From an uncultured Limimonas sp. (GTDB lineage: Bacteria; Pseudomonadota; Alphaproteobacteria; Kiloniellales; Rhodovibrionaceae): DNA of 36,448 nucleotides. Position numbers and translations under genes: made by a program. Within the stretch, counting starts at the first letter, position 1; each line of letters begins with the position of its first letter. The notes below the pieces were generated by a model. It was not told where the DNA came from. It ran no database searches and saw only the letters and a program-made list of their open reading frames with translations. The stretch spans positions 1 to 36,448 of the forward strand of contig CAJXKW010000015.1 of the NCBI GenBank assembly GCA_913055855.1, read 5' to 3'. Positions 1-8,967 of the stretch are shown here, piece after piece.

Positions 1-1
1 T

Positions 2-1287
<1,286 letters not shown>

Positions 1288-1706
1288 GGCTCCCTCCGCA
1301 TCTGTTCCAGAAACTGGGAAAGTTGGTCAATGCCGATGCGCCGTGTCCCGTCCGGAAGGACGTAGCGGCCGAGCCAACCCTCCTGACAGTACCGGCCTAT
1401 CATGCGCCTCGAAACACCTAGCGCAGCAGCCACCTCCGCCTCCGTGGCGAGGCCGAGGGGATTGGTGGTCACCGCAGATGGGTCGAGATCGACAGCCATC
1501 CGGATCAGGCGCATCCGCTTCCGTGACGAGGCTCGCCGGCATCGCCTGCCGGCCGCACCAGCGGAGGTGTTGCCGTCCTCGGAACGCGGACCTCGGCGCT
1601 CGATCACAAAATTGTGAGGTTATGCCGATAGGGTCTTTCCCCACGCCTGCGGCGGTGCGGACGTTGGCCAGGCCGGCACGGTCTCGCCGCCCGAAGCGCG
1701 CGGCCC

Positions 1707-1925
1707 TCATGCACACCACAGCCGCACGCCCGGGGCTTCGCCGTCCGTGAACTCGATCCCCGCCCGCTCCAAGGTCGCTTTGACGGTGTGGTAGCGCGAC
1801 ACACGGACGTCCTCGTCGCGCTCGATCCGCTGGACCGTGGATGCGGCGACGCCCGCGTAGCGGGCGAGATCGCGCACGCCCCACCGGAGGCCTGCCCTGG
1901 CCATACGACATTGTGTAGCGTTCAT
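1707..1925 (-). CDS. small Xre-family HTH regulator
   Basis: This 72-residue protein belongs to a family common in alphaproteobacteria. It starts MNATQCRMARAGL, contains a Cro/C1-type HTH (VRDLARYAGVAASTVQRIE, about residues 17-35), and ends with a GIEFTDGE...GVRLW segment. The ATG at 1923-1925 is preceded by GGAAGGTG, a strong ribosome binding site, so the longer form from 1976 is less likely. It is divergent from the small gene at 2026, with a promoter-like sequence between them. A role as repressor of the island's integrase/excisionase side or of the divergent gene is inferred. Confidence 0.8.
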   Translation of the reverse strand: MNATQCRMARAGLRWGVRDLARYAGVAASTVQRIERDEDVRVSRYHTVKATLERAGIEFTDGEAPGVRLWCA

Positions 1926-1958
1926 AGCACCTTCCGTATCTTTTCTCGGTACGAATAA

Positions 1959-1987
1959 TTGACTCGGAACCGACATCGCGGTACAGT
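1959..1987 (+). promoter_or_regulatory. sigma70-like promoter in the Xre/small-gene divergent region
   Basis: TTGACT (1959-1964) and TACAGT (1982-1987) are separated by exactly 17 bases on the plus strand and read toward the gene at 2026. Just downstream, GTGTG and CACAC half-sites (1986-2006) form a loose inverted repeat that could be an operator for the Xre protein. Confidence 0.5.
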
Positions 1988-2025
1988 GTGATCATATCGG
2001 AGCACACAGTGCCATGCGAGGCAAC

Positions 2026-2334
2026 ATGACCCGAGATCGAACCCGCCCGGCCGCGGGCGCCTCCGACCGTGCAGTTGGGGACGTAGACGCGCGTACGTCG
2101 GCGCAGGCACCGTCGCACGGACCCGACCCGGTGCAGGAGCCTGAGGGCTACGCCCGGACGGTGCTGCATCACGCGGTTACCCACGGGGATCTCCTGGAGG
2201 AATGTGCGGACGGCACCGTGACGATCGTCCTCACGCTGCCGCGGCGCGAGTTCGACCGGCTCAACGCGTTCGACCCGGACGGAGACGGCGACCGCGAGCC
2301 CGTGCGCGTGGCCGCGGAGAACAGCCCCGTGTAA
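2026..2334 (+). CDS. small protein of unknown function
   Basis: This is a protein of about 102 residues, acidic and Ala/Arg-rich, with a disordered N-terminal half. A more ordered C-terminal half reads YARTVLHHAVTHGDLLEE, then a VTIVLTLPRREFDRL strand-helix segment. GAGG five bases before the ATG at 2026 favours this start over the ATG at 2014. I do not recognise a family. It is the first gene after the divergent promoter and may form a transcription unit with the gene at 2428. The C-terminal half resembles small plasmid or island accessory proteins only in general character. Confidence 0.5.
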   Translation: MTRDRTRPAAGASDRAVGDVDARTSAQAPSHGPDPVQEPEGYARTVLHHAVTHGDLLEECADGTVTIVLTLPRREFDRLNAFDPDGDGDREPVRVAAENSPV

Positions 2335-2427
2335 TTGACGTGGATCGACTGCCGAAGAAACGCGCGCTCGCGCACGCCATCCTTAAACGATGGGTGTTGC
2401 GATCGCGTTTGCTGAAGGGGCAAGCCA

Positions 2428-2727
2428 ATGGCCGACCAGTACGATCCCCCTGACTGGGCGGAGGAGCTCGTGGCATTGGCGCACATGGAGCTCGTCCCGG
2501 ACATGGCCCGGTGGCCACTGCGCCGGCTCGGCGACGCGGGCACCGTCGCTGCCTGCATCATGGCGGACCACGTGGCGATCCTGCCCGAGCCCTACAGCGA
2601 TCCCGGCGACGCGTGGTGCAGCCTGCCGCAGCTGATGCGGGCACTGGTCTGGCACCGCAATCCGAGCATGGCCGCCTATGCAGCTCATGCCGCTGCAACT
2701 CGGCGAGGACGCGGCAGCTCCCTGTAG
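2428..2727 (+). CDS. small protein of unknown function
   Basis: This is a 99-residue protein with AAGGGG seven bases before its ATG. It is mainly helical and acidic: it opens DQYDPPDWAEELVALAHMEL, continues through a helix with an IMADHVAILPE stretch, and ends in a basic tail. It lies 93 bp after the previous gene on the same strand. No family is recognised. The good ribosome binding site and amino-acid make-up suggest a real gene. Confidence 0.45.
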   Translation: MADQYDPPDWAEELVALAHMELVPDMARWPLRRLGDAGTVAACIMADHVAILPEPYSDPGDAWCSLPQLMRALVWHRNPSMAAYAAHAAATRRGRGSSL

Positions 2728-3355
2728 ACGGGGCTTTTGACCAAAATAGAGGGAGCCGCCAGTCCCTTCGGCCACGTGACCAAGATCTCGGTGACCCCGG
2801 CGTCGTCATTCCTATCGGGATCCCTGGAGTGGACCGTGCCGCCTTCGACTGTGTTGTGCGCGACGTTCAAGCGTCATCGACCGCTTATTGCTTTCCCCAA
2901 CCCTGCCAAGACCGCAGTATCAGCTGGGGGCTCAACCCAAACCTATGCATCCCACGTCGACTGCCATTCAACGTGCCCCTGACCCGTCCCACGCCCGTGG
3001 TATTAGCCGGGATGGACCAAGAACGGAAATCGCGGGATCGGGGACGCAGGGCCCCAGCTCACGCGCGAATTGGTAGTCGGTACGTTGCTACGTTGCACAG
3101 CAGGCCACGCAAACGGTCGGCGCGAATAGGAACGGAGAATCTGAACCCTACCCGGCAAACCCATAACCACGATCTCGCCGGATTTTCGAGCTTTTGTTGA
3201 GATTTACACAACAGAATGTGTTAACATTCTGTTGTGTATCATATTTTTAAGCTTTATGCAACACCCATAACTACCGGTTTTTGTTAGACATTTTATTTAA
3301 TACGTAAATTTTGCAACCTATTGCAAGGCATCTCAACAATCGTCATCTTCTCCCC
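2728..3355. other. gene-poor stretch that turns AT-rich
   Basis: I see no convincing gene here. Short open frames on both strands lack ribosome binding sites and recognisable content. From about 3186 the composition drops sharply to AT-rich DNA that continues into the next gene. The stretch includes a long palindrome (3205-3238) and T-rich blocks near 3243 and 3278-3300, so it probably holds the promoter of the gene at 3356. Confidence 0.5.
3205..3238. promoter_or_regulatory. perfect 15-bp inverted repeat, operator or hairpin
   Basis: The arms at 3205-3219 and 3224-3238 (TACACAACAGAATGT and its exact complement) surround the four bases GTTA. The stem is AT-rich and is followed by a short T run at 3244-3248. 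It lies about 120 bp before the gene at 3356. TTGAGA at 3197 could be a -35 box, which would place the palindrome over a promoter. An operator is the favoured reading; a weak terminator is the alternative. Confidence 0.6.
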
Positions 3356-3769
3356 ATGGATAGCAACGACCGCCGCAGACAAGAACTGCAATCTCTAAGA
3401 GATGAGAAGGCCCGACTCTCACTCACACTTGAGAAAACGAAACGCGAGATCGACGATACCGATCGAAAGATCGAGATCTTAGAAGCGGAGATCGCTTCTG
3501 GAGAGTCCTCGAATGCAAAGAACGCCAGAAGACATAAAGTGTGGAGTCACGTAGAGAAAATTTTACTGCAAGACAGTAATAACGGAGAAGCGACTCTTAA
3601 TCTTTGGAAACGAATAAACAGAGTATATCCAGACGTACAATACGGTACGTTTCGCGCATACATGAATAAGTTTAAGGCTGAACGGCGCATTTATCAGCCT
3701 ACTGGACAAAGAAAATGGAGGATGACACAACCCCAACTAGAGAAAGCCAAACAGAGGTATACAAAATAA
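3356..3769 (+). CDS. coiled-coil protein with basic C-terminal domain, unknown function
   Basis: This is a 137-residue protein. Residues about 5-50 form a charged heptad-rich coiled coil (LRDEKARLSLTLEKTKREI and following). Residues about 60-130 look like a small winged-helix-like domain, with WSHVEKILL, a LNLWKRINRVYP segment and RRIYQPTGQRKWRM as a possible beta-wing. The ATG at 3356 is chosen over TTG codons at 3311 and 3321; none has a clear ribosome binding site. Base composition is far more AT-rich than the flanking genes, suggesting separate acquisition. It precedes the MBL and membrane-protein genes on the same strand, but a hairpin separates them. It could be a transcription regulator or DNA-binding partner of that pair; no family is recognised. 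Confidence 0.6.
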   Translation: MDSNDRRRQELQSLRDEKARLSLTLEKTKREIDDTDRKIEILEAEIASGESSNAKNARRHKVWSHVEKILLQDSNNGEATLNLWKRINRVYPDVQYGTFRAYMNKFKAERRIYQPTGQRKWRMTQPQLEKAKQRYTK

Positions 3770-3773
3770 GAAA

Positions 3774-3800
3774 GGCCCAGGGAGACCCTCCCCCTGGGCC
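3774..3800 (+). terminator. strong GC hairpin after the coiled-coil gene
   Basis: GGCCCAGGG (3774-3782) pairs with CCCTGGGCC (3792-3800) around a nine-base loop, just after the stop codon. No T run follows, so it may be an attenuator or mRNA-stability element rather than a classical terminator. Confidence 0.5.
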
Positions 3801-3914
3801 GCCGAAACCAGCAGATCGCCGGTATCCGGTCTCACACACCCTCTCAACTACCCCTCTGAGCGATCCGGGTCAAGGCGATCTCCGAGACCAACGAACTCCA
3901 AACTGGAGACACGC

Positions 3915-4994
3915 ATGACCTCTTATGAGATCGATTTCATGCCCGTCGGTAACGGCAGCAAAAGCGGGGACGCGATCTGCCTCCGTTATGGATATGAGGG
4001 AAACTGGTGCATCCATGTGGTTGATGGGGGCACCAAGGACAGCGGCGAAGCTCTCGTTGAACACATCAATGCAAATTACGGCTCGCCGTCGTTCATGGAC
4101 CATGTGGTCCTGACACATCCGGACGACGACCATAGCTCGGGCCTCATCCACGTAGTGGAGAGCTTTGAGGTCGGTGTGCTCTGGCTTCACCGTCCGTGGC
4201 TGTATGTCGACGACCTCGTCCATCGTTTCCAGAACGGCAACTGGACTCCAGACGGCCTTGCAAAGCGGCTGCGTGCGGACTTGCCGAACGTCGCCCGGTT
4301 GGAAGAGATCGCCATCCAACGTGGGATACCGATGGAGGCGCCGTTTCGTGGCGCCCAGATCGGCGAGTTTCAGGTGTTGGCGCCCTCCTTCGACCGATAC
4401 CTGGACCTCGTCCCCGAATTCAGCCGCACCCCGCAGGCTAAGTTCCGCGCCGAACAGGAACCGGGTCTGTTTGGGGGCGTGGCCGAGCTCGTACGCTCCG
4501 CGACTACCTGGCTGATGGAGAGTTGGAACGTCGAGACGCTCTCCGAAGACGGCGAGACATCAGCCACGAACGAAAGCAGCGTTGTCCAAATTGGCCATGT
4601 CGCTGACCGTAAGGTGTTGTTCACCGGTGACGCCGGGCGCGCAGCGCTGGAAGAAGCCGCGGACACCGCTGGAGCCAACAACGGTAACCTGAAGCTGAGC
4701 ATGATGCAGGTGCCCCATCATGGTAGTCGGCGAAACGTAACGCCCTCGCTCCTCGACCGGTTCCTGGGAGAGACCAAGCCGCAAGGGACCGATCCGTCTT
4801 TCACCGCCGTCGCTTCAGCAGGCGAGTCCTCCGAAGAGCATCCGCGCCGCCAAGTGGTGAATGCATTTATCCGACGTGGCGGCAAGGTCGTCGGAACCAA
4901 GGGCTCGAAGCTGTGGCACCAGTTCAACACCGAATCCAGGGATGGTTGGTCAGCGTCCGACCCGTACCCGTTCTACAACCAGGTGGACAAGTGA
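3915..4994 (+). CDS. ComEC-like metallo-beta-lactamase-fold hydrolase
   Basis: This 359-residue soluble MBL-fold protein resembles the hydrolase domain of ComEC/Rec2, without that protein's membrane channel. Metal-ligand motifs are in order: Asp37 in a VVDGGT strand, His68-x-Asp-x-Asp72-His73 (THPDDDH), Asp239 in LFTGDAG, and His268-His269 in VPHHGS. The substrate is unknown; related domains act on nucleic acids or phosphodiesters. No signal peptide is visible, so it should act in the cytoplasm. GGAGA seven bases upstream supports the ATG. The next gene begins one base after the stop codon, so the two products are probably made together and may interact. Its place between other probable defence genes suggests an anti-phage role, which is inference. 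Confidence 0.88.
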   Translation: MTSYEIDFMPVGNGSKSGDAICLRYGYEGNWCIHVVDGGTKDSGEALVEHINANYGSPSFMDHVVLTHPDDDHSSGLIHVVESFEVGVLWLHRPWLYVDDLVHRFQNGNWTPDGLAKRLRADLPNVARLEEIAIQRGIPMEAPFRGAQIGEFQVLAPSFDRYLDLVPEFSRTPQAKFRAEQEPGLFGGVAELVRSATTWLMESWNVETLSEDGETSATNESSVVQIGHVADRKVLFTGDAGRAALEEAADTAGANNGNLKLSMMQVPHHGSRRNVTPSLLDRFLGETKPQGTDPSFTAVASAGESSEEHPRRQVVNAFIRRGGKVVGTKGSKLWHQFNTESRDGWSASDPYPFYNQVDK

Positions 4995-4995
4995 G

Positions 4996-5712
4996 ATGGA
5001 CTGGGCCGCTCACTTCGACACCTACGGTCTGAGAGCGCGACTGACCCCTGCCCTTCTTACGCTGTTTCCTCTCGTGGTCGTCGTGGCGGTCTGGTTTCCC
5101 AAGGTTTACTCCGAGGCGGCTGCGCTTTTCAGCGTGGCCGCCGCCTGCGGGCTCCTGCTGTTCCTCGCGCACCTTGCCCGTTACCGAGGAAGACAGGCTC
5201 AGCGTAAATTGATCCGGACCTGGGGCGGGATGCCCACCACCATCCTTCTCCGCCATCGTGACACTACGGTACCGGCCGGCACCAAGAGAAAGTACCACGC
5301 GTTTCTGAACAAGAGAGTCCCGGCGGTTCGAATTCCGTCAAAGGACGAAGAACAACGAGATCCAGAAGAGGCGGATCACCAATATGATACTGGCGTCCGT
5401 TGGCTCCTGGAACAAACGCGCGGGGACCATCTCGTATTCAAAGAGAACGTGAGCTATGGCATTCGGCGAAATATTTTCGGGCTACGTCACTATGGGCGCG
5501 CCACAACGGGGGCCTTGGCTGTAGCGACAACCGCAGATCTTATTACCCAGCACATGGGCGGCGCCACGCCGCCCGCTGATAAGGTTGCGGCCGCCATCTT
5601 CATCGCGACGTGCTTCGCGGCGTGGTGCACGGTGGTGCGCCGCTCTTGGGTCTGGGATGCTGGCCAAGCGTATGCGACGCGACTGCTCGCCCAGATTGAG
5701 AAGCTCCGATAA
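4996..5712 (+). CDS. four-helix membrane protein coupled to the MBL hydrolase
   Basis: This is a 238-residue protein. Two hydrophobic helices lie near the N-terminus (about 14-34 and 41-61) and two near the C-terminus (about 169-187 and 196-214). Between them is a hydrophilic cytoplasmic-type domain of about 105 residues with TWGGMPTTILLRHRD and WLLEQTRGDHLVFKENVSYG. The ATG at 4996 follows the upstream TGA by one base, with AGGTGG upstream, indicating translational coupling. An in-frame ATG at 4861 lies inside the MBL gene and is an unlikely start. I do not recognise the family. The pairing of a soluble hydrolase with a small membrane protein fits a sensor/effector pair or a membrane-damaging abortive-infection effector, but this is inferred from layout only. 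Confidence 0.8.
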   Translation: MDWAAHFDTYGLRARLTPALLTLFPLVVVVAVWFPKVYSEAAALFSVAAACGLLLFLAHLARYRGRQAQRKLIRTWGGMPTTILLRHRDTTVPAGTKRKYHAFLNKRVPAVRIPSKDEEQRDPEEADHQYDTGVRWLLEQTRGDHLVFKENVSYGIRRNIFGLRHYGRATTGALAVATTADLITQHMGGATPPADKVAAAIFIATCFAAWCTVVRRSWVWDAGQAYATRLLAQIEKLR

Positions 5713-5841
5713 CAAGCTAGGTATGGCTTGACCGTCTCACATCGATGCATCACAGAGTTCAGCCTACTGGGAGCGAAAAGCGCGGGTTCCGGCGATTTTC
5801 GAGGCTTCTGCGGGTCCTGGTCCCCCGGCACGCAAACCAAC

Positions 5842-5857
5842 GACGGTTTCGACCGTC
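5842..5857. terminator. hairpin with TTCG loop between convergent genes
   Basis: GACGGT (5842-5847) and ACCGTC (5852-5857) form a six-pair stem with a stable TTCG tetraloop. It lies in the 245-bp gap between the convergent membrane-protein and helicase genes. A weak terminator is plausible; no T run is present. Confidence 0.35.
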
Positions 5858-5957
5858 CGCTTCGGATCACCTCCCGCCGAACCGATATGCCCCTATGCTG
5901 GCGGTTTTTGGGGAAAAATCCGGACTTCGCTCGGTACCTTCCGATTCGGCTGAACCA

Positions 5958-8702
5958 CTAGAACCATTCGTCCGGGACGAGATCGCCGGACCATGCGATA
6001 GTGTCCTCCTTCGCGCCACCGGCGCATGTGTCTGAAGCCTCGGATAGATGCCCAGCTTCGGTCGTATAGGAGGTAGTTGCCCCCGAACGCGACGGAGGCA
6101 GCATCCGACGACGCGCGGAAGCCTCCACATCGTAGTCGCAGAAGGCAAGATCCCCCACGGCGGCCTCAATCGCGGCCGCTGGCTCGGCGACCAGCGTCGG
6201 ATCGAAGACGAAGCTCACGGCCTTCGCCCCCCCCGTATCGCGCTGATACGTGCCGGTCAGGGCGCCGAGGAAGCGGACATCTCGCTCTTGGGAATCATGA
6301 GTGCGGTGTGTCCGGCTCCTCGCGACCGCTTTGCGCGCGGCCTCGGCGGAGGGCCAGAGATCCGGCCGGAGGCGGGCCGCATGGCTCGCATTGGCCACGG
6401 CGACGCCGTGGGCGAGTTGAAGATCGAGCGGATCCGGGGCGGCCGTCTCCCAGCTTTGGATGGCGTCGAGCGTCACCGGGAGGACGATGTCGTTGAGCAG
6501 CACGACCTCGGCCGGCTCGTCAGGGCCCCGATTGATCCCGCGAAGGCGGCCGATCACCTGCACGAGTTCGTCTTCGCACACCTGCCGTCGGAGCTGCTCG
6601 CAGAAGGGGTCCGGATGGATCGGGGTCGTGAGCGCATCCATCCCGCCGTCGCGGCGCCGGACGCCCGCGCGCACGCGGTCGTACCACCACCCGGCTTCAG
6701 GCCGCGCGACCGGCGCTTCGTTGGTGAGCGCGGCCGCTTCGGCTTCGATTGCGGGGGCTGCGGGCAGGGGGCGGCCGATCACGATCAGGCAAGCGTGGGC
6801 GCTGTAGGCGTTGAGGCCGCGCAGCGCGTTGAAATGGCGCAACTCCACGTTCGGCCGGAAGCGGTACGCCGCGAGTGCCGCCTCGACCCGCTCCTGGGCG
6901 ACCACGAGGACCTGACCGCCATCGTGTTCCCGCGCCTTTCGCTGCACGTAGGCGTGGAGGTCGCGCAAATGCCGCTCGGTGCGCTTCTGGTCCCGCCGGC
7001 GGTTCTGGGCGCCGGGATCCAGTTTGCGCCGGGTGTGCGGCGCGTCCGGGATCTGGACGACGCGCAGATGGGGCGCATCAACCTCCAGTTCGGCGACGGT
7101 TTCAAGCCGGGGAAGGTGCCGGCGCGCAATCGCCGGGCGCGGGGTGGCATCGAGGTAGAGGACCGCCTTGGGCCAGCCCGTACGGATCGTCGTGTGCCAG
7201 CGCGGGATCACCGCGCGCGCGTCGCCGGCCGCGGTCTCGTGGCGCCCGAGCTCGACGCCGCCCGCGGCAGGGAGACCGCGCTCGAGCGCGTCGGCGAGGA
7301 GCTTCCACACGCGTGCGCGCCGGTCGACGAGGCGGTTGTGCGTCGCCGCCTGCTGCACGGCGGGGGCACGGTCCCGGGCGGCCTGCCCGGGGTAGAGATC
7401 GGGCTCGACCTTGAGGTCGTATTCAAGTCCCGCGGCGTCGCGGCAATCGGCGGCGGCGATGCCGCCGTCCTCCAGGACGCGCGTTGCCACCGGCCCGTCC
7501 GGCGCGTCCGCCAGCGCGGCGGCCGCTCGGCGCCGGAGCCGCGCGAGCCGGTCGTGGGCGGCCGGCGCCAGTCCCGGGGCGGGGGCTTCTGCGAGGGCGT
7601 CGAGCGTCAGAGCGGCGCCGGGGCCGCCGCGGGACGCGCCGTCGGCGAAGGACTCGTCGATCACCAGCCACGCCCGGCCGCCCAGCGCCGCCGGGGGTTC
7701 GTGGCAGAGCGAGGCGTGCGTGAGGACGACGACCTCCGCTGCCTGCGCAGCCGGTTTTTGCAGTTGGTAGGCACAGTGCTGGTAAAGCGGGCACTCGAGG
7801 ACCTCGCCGTCGCCGAGGCGCCGACGGCAGGCGCTGCTCTCGATCGGCGTGTGGGCCGCCTGGGCGTCGGCGACGGCCTCGAGGTTGCCGCACGCCGGAT
7901 GTCCGTCCGCATCCACGTGCTCGCGGCCGCGCCAAACAACCGCGGAAACACCCTGAGCGTGGAGCGCGCTCGCGGTTTCCTGCGCGAGCTCGTGCGTGGG
8001 GACGGCGACGATCCCGCCCGTCATCGCGCGCGCTGCGGCGTTCCCCTGATGTCGCGCGTGGAAGCGGAAGTGGCTGAGGCGCCGCGTGAGGACGGCGCGC
8101 ACGATGCGGGACTTGCCGCCGCCGGCCGTGATGCGGACGAGGTGCTCGGGCGGAGCGGCGCGCTCGCTCGCGGTGTAGCGGTAGGCTTCGCTCACCCAGG
8201 CCTCGACGGCACGGCGCGCCTGGGTGCGGGCGTCGTGGAGGTCGTGCGTCGGCGCGCCGTAGCGCGGCGCTGGTCGATCGGCTGTGCGGATCTCGGCTGC
8301 GGCGACGGCCTCGTGGGCGATCGCCTGGGCCTCGGCGCTGTGCTGCGCCGGTTCGACCTTATCGCCGGTGTCGGGCGGAACGACCCGCCGGGCGGGCGTC
8401 CGGACGGCTGCGCCATCGAGCCACGCGCGGGCCCAGTCCCGGGCCTCGGCGTGGCTGACGCCGCGACAGTGGCGGACGAGCGCGAGCGGCCCGCCGCTGT
8501 CGCCCTGCGCGACGTCGCACCAGGTGCCCCGGTTCGGACCGGTGACCGTCACCCTGAGGGCGCCATGCTCGCGCCCGAAGGTCCACTCGCCGTCATCTTT
8601 TCTGATTGGCGCCCCGAGTAGGTCCGCGGTGAGCGCCTGAATGTGGTCCGCCAGGCCCTGAGCCAGGGCAGACCCGTCCTTCTCCGCGGGTGCACGCGGC
8701 AT
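5958..8702 (-). CDS. primase/helicase-like replication protein (SF2 helicase)
   Basis: This is a 914-residue protein. The N-terminal 100 residues (a WTFGREHGALRVTVTGPNRG segment followed by TWCDVAQGDSGGPLALV) resemble the zinc-ribbon/CHC2-like start of plasmid and phage primase-helicases, though clear zinc cysteines are not evident. A helicase core follows: Walker A TAGGGKS with Lys197, Walker B-like VIDES with Asp349-Glu350, and motif VI QVIGRLRG near residues 715-722. A Cys-containing insert (CPLYQHCAY and nearby) could bind metal. GGGAGG before the ATG at 8700-8702 decides this start over the in-frame ATG at 8843. It follows two recombinases on the same strand and could replicate or unwind the element after excision. 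No origin-binding domain is identified. A defence helicase is the alternative. Confidence 0.7.
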   Translation of the reverse strand: MPRAPAEKDGSALAQGLADHIQALTADLLGAPIRKDDGEWTFGREHGALRVTVTGPNRGTWCDVAQGDSGGPLALVRHCRGVSHAEARDWARAWLDGAAVRTPARRVVPPDTGDKVEPAQHSAEAQAIAHEAVAAAEIRTADRPAPRYGAPTHDLHDARTQARRAVEAWVSEAYRYTASERAAPPEHLVRITAGGGKSRIVRAVLTRRLSHFRFHARHQGNAAARAMTGGIVAVPTHELAQETASALHAQGVSAVVWRGREHVDADGHPACGNLEAVADAQAAHTPIESSACRRRLGDGEVLECPLYQHCAYQLQKPAAQAAEVVVLTHASLCHEPPAALGGRAWLVIDESFADGASRGGPGAALTLDALAEAPAPGLAPAAHDRLARLRRRAAAALADAPDGPVATRVLEDGGIAAADCRDAAGLEYDLKVEPDLYPGQAARDRAPAVQQAATHNRLVDRRARVWKLLADALERGLPAAGGVELGRHETAAGDARAVIPRWHTTIRTGWPKAVLYLDATPRPAIARRHLPRLETVAELEVDAPHLRVVQIPDAPHTRRKLDPGAQNRRRDQKRTERHLRDLHAYVQRKAREHDGGQVLVVAQERVEAALAAYRFRPNVELRHFNALRGLNAYSAHACLIVIGRPLPAAPAIEAEAAALTNEAPVARPEAGWWYDRVRAGVRRRDGGMDALTTPIHPDPFCEQLRRQVCEDELVQVIGRLRGINRGPDEPAEVVLLNDIVLPVTLDAIQSWETAAPDPLDLQLAHGVAVANASHAARLRPDLWPSAEAARKAVARSRTHRTHDSQERDVRFLGALTGTYQRDTGGAKAVSFVFDPTLVAEPAAAIEAAVGDLAFCDYDVEASARRRMLPPSRSGATTSYTTEAGHLSEASDTCAGGAKEDTIAWSGDLVPDEWF

Positions 8703-8750
8703 GCCGCCTCCCTTGTGTCGTGGTGGCGGCCGCGGGCACGCAGCGGGGGT

Positions 8751-8796
8751 GTTCGGAAAAGTGGCTTTTCCGCTTGACCGACTGGCGTTTCCGAAC
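8751..8796. promoter_or_regulatory. nested inverted repeats upstream of the helicase gene
   Basis: CGGAAAAG (8754-8761) and CTTTTCCG (8765-8772) form a tight hairpin. The overlapping GTTCGGAAA (8751-8759) also pairs with TTTCCGAAC (8788-8796). The TTTCCG element is thus present three times, counting both strands, within 46 bp, about 50-95 bp upstream of the helicase start. It could be an operator for the element's HTH protein or the core of a replication origin. Confidence 0.5.
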
Positions 8797-8843
8797 GATC
8801 TTTCGAGTGCAGTGTTTGGAGAGCGTCCGGCGTTGTCGGGCAC

Positions 8844-8866
8844 CCCCGGCCGTCCCGCGGCCGGGG
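8844..8866. terminator. GC-rich hairpin between recombinase and helicase genes
   Basis: CCCCGGCCG (8844-8852) pairs perfectly with CGGCCGGGG (8858-8866) around TCCCG. A second short stem, CGTCCC/GGGACG (8939-8944 and 8956-8961), lies just after the recombinase stop codon. Neither is followed by T residues in the minus direction. They may attenuate transcription between recombinases and helicase. Confidence 0.4.
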
Positions 8867-8967
8867 CTCTCTATGTTTGGGTGTCGGTGCGCTTCGTGGC
8901 CGTCGTCACGCCTCCCTGCGTCGGTGGTTAACCTCTCTCGTCCCGCGGCCTTTTGGGGACGGGTTCT

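Noticed and set aside
6048..8621. 857-codon plus-strand frame opposite the helicase gene
   Set aside because: It is a GC-driven shadow. Its content is Arg/Gly/Ala-rich with no motif, while the minus frame has Walker A, DES and QVIGRLRG motifs.
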